A DNA stretch of 5,211 nucleotides from the NCBI GenBank assembly GCA_003220195.1, contig QHRT01000209.1, forward strand, positions 1 to 5,211, given 5' to 3'. Both the position numbers and the translations under genes were made by a program. The notes under the pieces were generated by a model, which saw only the letters and a list, made by a program, of their open reading frames with translations, did no database searches and was not told where the DNA came from. Source of the stretch: Candidatus Rokuibacteriota bacterium. Its GTDB lineage: Bacteria > Methylomirabilota > Methylomirabilia > Rokubacteriales > CSP1-6. Of the stretch, positions 1-5,211 are shown in pieces. The first letter of the stretch is position 1. The number at the start of each line of letters is the position of its first letter.

Positions 1-853
1 GCTCGATGTCCTCGACCAGGTCGCGCAAGCGCTGGACGAGCCCGCGCCGGGTCGCGTCGCTGTCCTCGCGGTCGATGATCTGGTTGCCGATCGTGAGGCT
101 GCGCAGCTTCTCGAGCACCTTCCCCTCGCGCTGCTGCGCCTGCAGCTCCAGCTTTCGCCAGGCGGGCTCCTTGCCCCTGGCGGCCGCCTTCTTGCGGCCG
201 CCGGCCTTCTTGGCCGCCGCGATCCGGAGCTTCTTCGCGCGCTCGCGCAGCGCGTCCCGGTCCCGCAGGAGACGGTCCACCGTCGCGAACGCGGCGATGA
301 CCTGCCGGGTCAGCTCGATCTCCTTTTCCTCGCTGAACTCTTCCTCGTTCACCTCGACGACGTCCTTCACGGAGATCTCGCCACGCCGCAAGTGATCGCG
401 CAGCTCGCGGAACCGCTCGAGCGCGAGATTCGTCGAGAGGACGGCGCCGGTGACCTGTTCCTTGCCTTCCTCGATGCGCTTGGCGAGCGCGATCTCGCCC
501 TCGCGCGTCAGGAGCGACACCCGGCCCATCTCGCGGAGGTAGAGCCGCACCGGATCCTCGGTTCGTCCGACCGGCCCCGGCGTGAGATCGATAGGTTCGG
601 CGCCGCCGTCGTCGTCGGGCTCCTCGGCGACGGGCACCGCGCGCCGGACCTCGGAAGGAAGCCGGCCCGCCTTTGCGGAGTCCACCACTTCGATGTCCAT
701 CGCCCCGAACATCATCATGATGTCGTCCAGCTGGTCGAGCGAGACGATGTCCGAGGGCAGGGCGTCGTTCACCTCGTCGTAGGTGAGGTAGCCCTTCTGC
801 TTGCCCACGGAGATCAGGCGGTCGAGTTCCTCCAGCTTCGGTTCTTCACTCAT
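1..853 (-). CDS. rpoD: RNA polymerase primary sigma factor RpoD (sigma-70/SigA), N-terminal part
   Basis: Housekeeping sigma factor that directs RNA polymerase core to -10/-35 promoters. I translated it by hand; the frame stays open for 284 codons and runs off the left edge, so promoter-binding regions 2-4 lie outside the window. Residues about 6-60 match region 1.1, the autoinhibitory N-terminal domain of primary sigma factors (starts MSEEPKLEELDRLI; contains GYLTYDEVNDALP and a run of Met before FGAMDIEVVD). An acidic linker follows (EEPDDDGG at 77-84). Region 1.2 is at about 100-131 (DPVRLYLREMG, then LLTREGEIALAKRIEEG). Residues about 132-284 correspond to the variable non-conserved segment between regions 1.2 and 2.1; they are mostly charged and helical, with a Lys/Ala-rich stretch at 206-228. 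The ATG at 853-851 has a good upstream ribosome binding site and begins before the dnaG stop, overlapping dnaG by 8 bases. Region 1.1 plus the dnaG neighbour make a primary sigma much likelier than an alternative one. Confidence 0.95.
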   Translation of the reverse strand, partial: MSEEPKLEELDRLISVGKQKGYLTYDEVNDALPSDIVSLDQLDDIMMMFGAMDIEVVDSAKAGRLPSEVRRAVPVAEEPDDDGGAEPIDLTPGPVGRTEDPVRLYLREMGRVSLLTREGEIALAKRIEEGKEQVTGAVLSTNLALERFRELRDHLRRGEISVKDVVEVNEEEFSEEKEIELTRQVIAAFATVDRLLRDRDALRERAKKLRIAAAKKAGGRKKAAARGKEPAWRKLELQAQQREGKVLEKLRSLTIGNQIIDREDSDATRRGLVQRLRDLVEDIE

Positions 854-2720
854 GCGTGTGAACTCCTTGCGACCCTGACGGGCCGTGTTGCAGGGATTGC
901 GCGACGCCGCCGGTGATCTCGTACACGACCTTGCTGGCGTCGTGCAGGATCCGGAACTGCTCCTCGACGGCGATCGGCGCGTCGGTCCCGGCCTGTGCGT
1001 CCGCGATCGACTGGCTGGCCGCGCGCTGACGTCTCAATCTCTGCTCGCGCTCGAGATGTATCCTGAACTGCTCGATCAACGTCGCCGCATCGTCCGGCGC
1101 TCGCTCGACCACCAGGAGGGCGGCGAGCAAGTGGCGCGTGCCGTCGTCCGTGAGGTCGCTCATCAGGGCTTCGGGGGGTGCCTCCGGCCGCTGCCTGAGC
1201 CCGGTGACGATCATCCTCAAGGTTTCGTTGCGGACGTCCGCGTCCTCGATGAGCGGGAGCAGCGCGCTCCGCGCTTCGGGAGAGGCGAGCAGCAAGCTCA
1301 CCAGGTCACGCTCTCGCGTCGTCGCCGTGGACGCGGGCTCTCGCTGCGGCGACGCCGAGCGGACGGGGCGGCTCAGCGCCGCTCCGAGCTTCTGCGCTTC
1401 GATCCAGAGCTGCGTCGGGTCGACGCCGAGCTTCGCCGCAGCCTCGCGCGACAGCGCCGCGGCTTCCTCCGCGTCACCCACCTTCGCCAGCAGGAGCGCG
1501 GCACGCGCGAACCCCTGCGTGCGGGCCCGCGGCCCCGATGCCCCATCGGGATCGGCGATCGCGCGGTCGAGCGCATACGAGAGCAGGCGTCGCGCCGCCG
1601 TGATTCGCTCCTCCAGGGCGGCCGCGCCTTCCGCGCGGAGGAACGTATCGGGATCGTGGCCGGCGGGCAGGAGCGCCACGCGCAGCCGCATCGTCCCCGA
1701 GCCCGCGAAGGCGCCCGCGCGATTCACCGCCCACGCGCCACCGCCGCCGGTCGGCTCGAGGAGCGCCTCGGCGCGCTCGGCGGCCTTCTGGCCCGCCGCG
1801 TCGGCGTCGAAGAAGAGCACCGCTTCGTCGCACGAGCGGCGCAGCAGCTGGAGCTGAGCCAGCGTGAACGCCGTGCCGAGCGCGGCCACGGTTTCGGTGA
1901 ATCCCGCCTGATGCGCGATCACGCAGTCGACGTAACCTTCGACCACCAGGGCGCGGTTGCGCGTCCGCATCGTCTCGCGCGCGAGATCGGCGGCGTAGAG
2001 CAAGGCGCCCTTCGTGTAGAGCGGCGTCTCCGGCGAGTTGAGGTATTTCGGCTGCTCATCGCCGAACGCCCGGCCGCCGAAGGCGACCACGCGACCGGCG
2101 AGATCGCGGATCGCGAAGAGCAGGCGCCCGCGAAACCGATCGTAGATGCCGCCGCCGTCGCGCGCCACCGCGAGCCCCGCGGCGACCAGCGTGTCGTCGC
2201 TGATACCCTCGCGTCTGAGCGTCCCGGTCAGCGCGTCCCACGATTCGAGCGCGTACCCGAGCGCAAAGCGCTCGGCCGTGTCTGTGTCGATCCCGCGCTC
2301 GTCGAGGTAGCGCCGCGCGCGTTCTCCACGCGGTCCCCACAGCGTCTCCGTGTAGAACCGGCTCGCCAGGTCCATCGCTCGCAGGAGCTCTTCGCGACCG
2401 GATTCCCCGGCTTCTCGCGCTCGCTTCTCCGGCAGCGTGACGCCGGCGGTCTTCGCCAGCGCGCGGACCGCCTCGGGGAAGGAGAGGCGATCCTGCCGCA
2501 TCACGAAGCCGAACGCGTCGCCGCCGACCCCGCACCCGAAGCAGTGGAAGATGCCCTTCTGCGGATTGACCATGAACGAGGGCGTCTTCTCCGCGTGGAA
2601 GGGGCAGAGACCTTTCCACGCGTTCCCGGCTTTCTTGAGCGTCACGAAGCGGCCGATCAGATCGACGATGTCGACGCCGCTCCGGATCTCGTCGAGCAGC
2701 GCCGCCTCGTAGGTCGGCAT
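846..2720 (-). CDS. dnaG: DNA primase DnaG
   Basis: Bacterial replicative primase, which makes the short RNA primers for lagging-strand synthesis at the replication fork and is recruited by the DnaB helicase. The 624-residue protein has the full architecture. The N-terminal CHC2 zinc-binding domain has C39, H42, C60 and C63 (CPFHAEKTPSF, then HCFGCG). The catalytic core carries the basic/RNAP motif at about 192-238 (YDRFRGRLLFAIRDLAGRV, FGGRA, PKYLNSPETPLYTKG). The Toprim domain follows, with the acidic metal-binding residues in place: E261 and D265 in EGYVD, D305 and D307 in FFDADAAG, D356 and D358 in HDPDTFLR. A linker at about 450-468 leads to a helical C-terminal domain (about 469-615), in the position of the DnaB-binding domain. 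Length is close to the roughly 580-660 usual for the family. Between D307 and D356 there are about 15 more residues than in E. coli DnaG, forming a Gly/Ala-rich insertion near 323-341. The ATG overlaps the mutS2 stop by one base (TGATG), and the end overlaps rpoD by 8 bases, consistent with a coupled operon. Confidence 0.97.
   Translation of the reverse strand: MPTYEAALLDEIRSGVDIVDLIGRFVTLKKAGNAWKGLCPFHAEKTPSFMVNPQKGIFHCFGCGVGGDAFGFVMRQDRLSFPEAVRALAKTAGVTLPEKRAREAGESGREELLRAMDLASRFYTETLWGPRGERARRYLDERGIDTDTAERFALGYALESWDALTGTLRREGISDDTLVAAGLAVARDGGGIYDRFRGRLLFAIRDLAGRVVAFGGRAFGDEQPKYLNSPETPLYTKGALLYAADLARETMRTRNRALVVEGYVDCVIAHQAGFTETVAALGTAFTLAQLQLLRRSCDEAVLFFDADAAGQKAAERAEALLEPTGGGGAWAVNRAGAFAGSGTMRLRVALLPAGHDPDTFLRAEGAAALEERITAARRLLSYALDRAIADPDGASGPRARTQGFARAALLLAKVGDAEEAAALSREAAAKLGVDPTQLWIEAQKLGAALSRPVRSASPQREPASTATTRERDLVSLLLASPEARSALLPLIEDADVRNETLRMIVTGLRQRPEAPPEALMSDLTDDGTRHLLAALLVVERAPDDAATLIEQFRIHLEREQRLRRQRAASQSIADAQAGTDAPIAVEEQFRILHDASKVVYEITGGVAQSLQHGPSGSQGVHTHE
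863..868 (-). promoter_or_regulatory. Ribosome binding site of rpoD
   Basis: The minus strand reads AAGGAG, a near-complete Shine-Dalgarno sequence, 9 bases before the rpoD ATG. It lies inside the last codons of dnaG, so rpoD can be initiated independently as well as by ribosomes finishing dnaG. It supports the chosen rpoD start. Confidence 0.75.
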
Positions 2721-5122
2721 CAGGAGACCTTCAATTCCGCCACGGTCGCTCCGGCGCCGCCTTCCGACGGTTCGCCGTCGCGGAACGACGCGACCAGCGG
2801 GTGGGCGGTCAGCACATCGCGGACGGCCTTCCGGAGCGCGCCGGTGCCCTTGCCGTGAATCAGGCGCACGCGGCCGAGTCCGGCCACGAACGCGTCGTCG
2901 AGATACTGCTCGACCAGGTCACGCGCTTCGTCGGTGGTGCGTCCGAGCAGGTGAATCTCCGTCCCAACGTTCCGACGGTCGGGCACGCGGATCGTGCCGC
3001 GCTGCGGAAGCTCGGCGGCCGGGGTGGCCGGCGCCGCCGAGGCGGAGCGCAGTGCGGCGAGCGGCACGCGCACCGTGATCGCGCCCGATCGCACCGTCGC
3101 CGTGCTGCCGGCGATCGAGACGATTTCTCCGGACAGCCCGAGGTGCTCGGCGCTGACGCGAGCGCCCGCGACGAGCGCGCGATGCCGCTCGGCCGTCGGC
3201 GGTCCTTCGGCAGTCCGCGCGTCCGGTCCCGACGTGAGCCGTGCGCTCACCTCGCGCAAGCGACGCCGGCTCTCGTCGAGCGTGTGCTTCGACCTTTCCG
3301 CGCGCCGCAGCCGTTCCCATTCGATGTTGACCGCGCGCCGCACGTCGGCGAGCAACGCCGCCGCTTCTCGCCGGGCGTCTTCCACGAGCGTTCGCGCGCG
3401 CGTTTCGGCCGCGGACTCGGCCTGGCGTGCGGCGTGCAGCTTGAGGGCGGTCTCGCGCGCCTGGGTCTCGGCCGCGGCCGCATGGCCCGCCTCGCGGCGC
3501 GCCTCCTGATCGAGACGTGCGAGGAGCTCGCTCATCCGTGCCGCGTCGGCGGAGCGGTGCAGGCGCGCCCGGTCGATCACGTCAGGTGGCAGCCCCAGTC
3601 GCTCGGCGATCGCCAGCGCGTAGCTCTGGCCGGGACGGTCGTAGCGAAGCCGGAAGGTGGGCGCGAGCCGGTCGGCGTCGAACTCGACCGACGCGTTCCG
3701 CGCGCGCGGATGCGTGCTCGCGAACGTCTTGAGCGGCTCGAGATGCGTGGTCGCGACGACCAGCGCGCCCGAGGCGTCGAGCTGTTCCAGGATGGCGCGC
3801 GCGAGCGCGGCGCCCTCGTCGGGATCGGTCCCGGCGCCGAGCTCGTCCAGCAGCACCAGCGCGCCGGCCCGAGCCTCGCTCAGAATGTCGCGCGCCTGGC
3901 GCGCGAATGCCGAAAACGTCGACAGGTTCTCCGCGACGCTCTGATCGTCACCGATCACGGCGAAGACCGGGTCGAACACGGGCAGCTCGGAACCGTCGGC
4001 CGCCGGCACGTGGCAGCCGACCTGCACCATCAACGCCGAGAGCCCGAGCGTCTTGAGCGCGACGGTTTTGCCGCCGGCGTTCGGGCCGGTGATCAAGAGG
4101 AGCGGGCGATCGGCGTCGAGCTCGATGTCCATCGGGACGACGGGGCGCGAGGGATCGCTCCACGACTGCGCGACGAGCAGCGGGTGGCGCGCCGCGCGAA
4201 GTCGCACCCGCCGGGCGCGCTCGAGGGATGGCGCCGTCGCGTCCATGCGATCGGCGGTGGCCGCGCGCGCGAACACCCAGTCCGCCTCGGCGATGCGCGC
4301 CACCAGCCCGTCGAGCGCGGCGAGACGCTCGCGAACCGCGTCGGTCAGCTCGGCGAGAATGCGCTGCGTCTCCTCGTCCTCTTCGCGAATCCACCCGACG
4401 AGATCGTTGTTGGCGTCCACGACGTCGGCGGGCTCGACGAAGAGCGTTTGTCCGCTCTGCGACCGGTCGTGGACGATGCCGCGGACGCGCGATCGCGACT
4501 CCGCGCGGACCGGCACGACGTAGCGCCCGTGTCGCACGGTGACGAACATCTCGGCGAAGAGGCGCTCGGCATCCGGCCCGTGCAGCATGCGCTCGAGGTC
4601 GTGCACGATGCGCCGCCGCCGCGTCCGGATTTCCCGGCGGACCTGACCGATTCGTGGACTCGCCTGATCCGTGACCGCGCCCTCGTCGTCGAGCGCGCGG
4701 CCGAGCGTCGACGCGAGCTCGGGCAGGGACGACAGCGTGCCGGTCAGCCTCGTGATCCCGGGTGCGACGTCGACGACGCGGCGACCGTAGGCGATCAACG
4801 CCGGGATGGCGGAAAGTGCCCTGCTGATGACGACGAGCTCCGTGCCGTCGAGCACCGCTCCCACGACGCGCGCACGGTCGAGCGCGGTCCGGAGATCGGG
4901 GATGGGATCGAGGGGGGGTGGCCCGGCGGCGGCGAGCGCCGTCCTCGCCTCGCCGGTGAGGGCGAGAGCGGCACGAACGGTGTCGATGTCGCTCTCGGTC
5001 TCGACCGTCAGGGCCATGTCTCGACCCATGGCGGTATGTGTCTCACGAGCCAGCAAATTCCGAAGCGCGTCCCACTCGACGCCGAGGCCTCCGATACGGC
5101 CCGCCTCCAACTTTCGCCTCAC
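2720..5122 (-). CDS. mutS2: MutS2 family protein (MutS-type ATPase with C-terminal Smr domain)
   Basis: MutS paralogue without the mismatch-recognition domain. Studied members bind branched DNA and limit homologous recombination, and in Bacillus MutS2 splits collided ribosomes; which role applies here cannot be read from sequence. The protein has 800 residues, close to the usual 770-800. The core/clamp part includes a family-typical block at about 192-240 (VTVRHGRYVVPVRAE, GIVHDRSQSGQTLFVEP). ATPase motifs are intact: Walker A GPNAGGKT 346-353, signature ENLSTF 398-403, Walker B LVLLDE 422-427 followed by GAGTD, and switch His H460. An Arg/Ala/Glu-rich region at about 528-630 looks like a coiled coil, followed by a small beta-rich segment (about 649-690). 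The C-terminal Smr domain (about 721-800) has HGKGTG at 756-761 and a complete end (FRDGEPSEGG, GATVAEL). The usual LDLR motif at its start is replaced by IHLL (723-726). The start is uncertain: GTG at 5122 is used here, but TTG at 5110 has a better spaced GAGG. The gene overlaps dnaG by one base. Confidence 0.95.
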   Translation of the reverse strand: MRRKLEAGRIGGLGVEWDALRNLLARETHTAMGRDMALTVETESDIDTVRAALALTGEARTALAAAGPPPLDPIPDLRTALDRARVVGAVLDGTELVVISRALSAIPALIAYGRRVVDVAPGITRLTGTLSSLPELASTLGRALDDEGAVTDQASPRIGQVRREIRTRRRRIVHDLERMLHGPDAERLFAEMFVTVRHGRYVVPVRAESRSRVRGIVHDRSQSGQTLFVEPADVVDANNDLVGWIREEDEETQRILAELTDAVRERLAALDGLVARIAEADWVFARAATADRMDATAPSLERARRVRLRAARHPLLVAQSWSDPSRPVVPMDIELDADRPLLLITGPNAGGKTVALKTLGLSALMVQVGCHVPAADGSELPVFDPVFAVIGDDQSVAENLSTFSAFARQARDILSEARAGALVLLDELGAGTDPDEGAALARAILEQLDASGALVVATTHLEPLKTFASTHPRARNASVEFDADRLAPTFRLRYDRPGQSYALAIAERLGLPPDVIDRARLHRSADAARMSELLARLDQEARREAGHAAAAETQARETALKLHAARQAESAAETRARTLVEDARREAAALLADVRRAVNIEWERLRRAERSKHTLDESRRRLREVSARLTSGPDARTAEGPPTAERHRALVAGARVSAEHLGLSGEIVSIAGSTATVRSGAITVRVPLAALRSASAAPATPAAELPQRGTIRVPDRRNVGTEIHLLGRTTDEARDLVEQYLDDAFVAGLGRVRLIHGKGTGALRKAVRDVLTAHPLVASFRDGEPSEGGAGATVAELKVS
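2728..2732 (-). promoter_or_regulatory. Probable ribosome binding site of dnaG
   Basis: The minus strand reads GAAGG, 7 bases before the dnaG ATG, inside the final codons of mutS2. It is a moderate Shine-Dalgarno match. Together with the TGATG stop/start overlap it suggests that dnaG is translated partly by re-initiation of ribosomes leaving mutS2. Confidence 0.5.
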
Positions 5123-5125
5123 CCG

Positions 5126-5147
5126 CTCCCGCCTGACCCGGCGGGAG
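5126..5147 (-). other. GC-rich hairpin just upstream of mutS2
   Basis: On the minus strand CTCCCGCC and GGCGGGAG form a perfect 8-bp stem around a 6-base loop (GGGTCA). The hairpin ends 3 bases before the GTG start of mutS2. No T-run follows, so it does not look like an intrinsic terminator. Its 3' arm contains the only Shine-Dalgarno-like purines (GGGAG) ahead of that GTG, so folding could hide the ribosome binding site, or the true start could be the TTG 12 bases further on. It may also be a chance product of GC-rich repeats in this gap. Regulatory function is inference. Confidence 0.45.
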
Positions 5148-5175
5148 TGCCGGCGGTACTGTCGGCAGTGCTGCC
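5138..5175 (-). repeat. Degenerate short GC-rich repeats in the intergenic gap
   Basis: Reading the minus strand, three related units follow each other: GCACTGCCG (5171-5163), GTACCGCCG (5159-5151) and GCACTCCCGCCG (5150-5139). The same stretch can form two small competing hairpins, GGCAG/CTGCC and ACTG/CAGT, just after the upstream stop codon. The similarity is imperfect and the units are short, so this may be only local low complexity. No promoter could be recognised in the 54-base gap. Confidence 0.3.
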
Positions 5176-5176
5176 G

Positions 5177-5211
5177 TTAATCGGACATCCGCTCGCGGCG
5201 CTTGGCCTTCT
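5177..5211 (-). CDS. C-terminal end of an unidentified upstream protein with a basic tail
   Basis: The frame that ends with TAA at 5179-5177 reads KAKRRERMSD to the stop and runs off the right edge. Only 11 codons including the stop are visible, so identity cannot be established. The strongly basic tail, the same strand and the dnaG-rpoD context fit the end of ribosomal protein S21 (rpsU, the usual first gene of this operon). A CvpA-family membrane protein, which often precedes mutS2, is an equal alternative. Of the other two minus-strand frames, one stays open past this point to a TGA just before the mutS2 start and the other continues into the mutS2 region. The coding assignment therefore rests on the basic composition and the sensible spacing to mutS2. 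It lies 54 bases upstream of mutS2. Confidence 0.4.
   Translation of the reverse strand, partial: KAKRRERMSD

Noticed and set aside
6..916. Plus-strand open frames at 6-395 and 392-916 with a short overlap resembling coupled genes
   Set aside because: They lie opposite rpoD, which translates cleanly as a primary sigma factor with regions 1.1 and 1.2. Their products are Ser/Arg-rich shadows without motifs.
885..2858. Open reading frame of 657 codons on the plus strand, antisense to all of dnaG and the end of mutS2
   Set aside because: Its product is a biased Arg/Ala/Glu/Leu-rich sequence with no recognisable domain, it starts with TTG, and dnaG on the other strand has every conserved motif. 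Long antisense frames are expected in GC-rich genes with strong third-position bias.
2994..4542. Several plus- and minus-strand open frames of 70-170 codons within mutS2
   Set aside because: All are Arg/Ser/Ala-rich and fall in other frames of a mutS2 gene that is intact from its start to the Smr domain.
5126..5147. Hairpin as a rho-independent terminator of the upstream gene
   Set aside because: The stem is stable but no run of T follows on the minus strand, and mutS2 starts within a few bases.
5123..5176. Promoter for the mutS2-dnaG-rpoD operon in the intergenic gap
   Set aside because: The 54 bases are almost entirely GC-rich repeats, with no sequence resembling a -10 or -35 box.
1..5211. 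Mobile element, CRISPR array, tRNA, defence or biosynthetic system
   Set aside because: The window is nearly fully covered by three core housekeeping genes with intact frames. No transposase, spaced repeats, clover-leaf or unusual gene cassette is visible.

Overview
The window is a GC-rich bacterial chromosomal segment in which every supported gene reads on the minus strand. In transcription order (right to left) it holds the last residues of an unidentified upstream gene, a complete mutS2, a complete dnaG, and the first 284 codons of rpoD. The primase-sigma pair is the core of the classical macromolecular synthesis operon (rpsU-dnaG-rpoD). Here mutS2 sits directly in front of dnaG.

Layout: 5177-5211 is the C-terminal tail of a CDS with a basic end, possibly ribosomal protein S21 or a CvpA-like protein. 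5123-5176 is the only intergenic gap, 54 bp, filled by GC-rich inverted and degenerate direct repeats, including a perfect 8-bp-stem hairpin just before the mutS2 start. 2720-5122 is mutS2, with intact MutS-type ATPase motifs and a C-terminal Smr domain. 846-2720 is dnaG, with zinc finger, Toprim core and helicase-binding end. 1-853 is rpoD, cut by the left edge. The junctions are tight: mutS2/dnaG share one base (TGATG) and dnaG/rpoD overlap by 8 bases, so the three genes are probably co-transcribed and translationally coupled.

The genes cover replication priming (DnaG), housekeeping transcription initiation (RpoD), and recombination or stalled-ribosome processing (MutS2). These are vertically inherited core genes. 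I see no mobile element, CRISPR array, RNA gene, toxin or defence gene, and no sign of horizontal transfer. The RpoD N-terminus, with region 1.1 retained and a Lys/Ala-rich linker, together with the high GC and the gene order, suggests an Acidobacteriota-like or deltaproteobacterial-like lineage. That assignment is from memory of similar sequences and is tentative.

I found no previously undescribed system. The points worth a second look are modest: a changed Asp-Leu-Arg motif in the MutS2 Smr domain, a Gly/Ala-rich insertion in the primase Toprim domain, the hairpin and start ambiguity before mutS2, and the basic low-complexity segment in RpoD.
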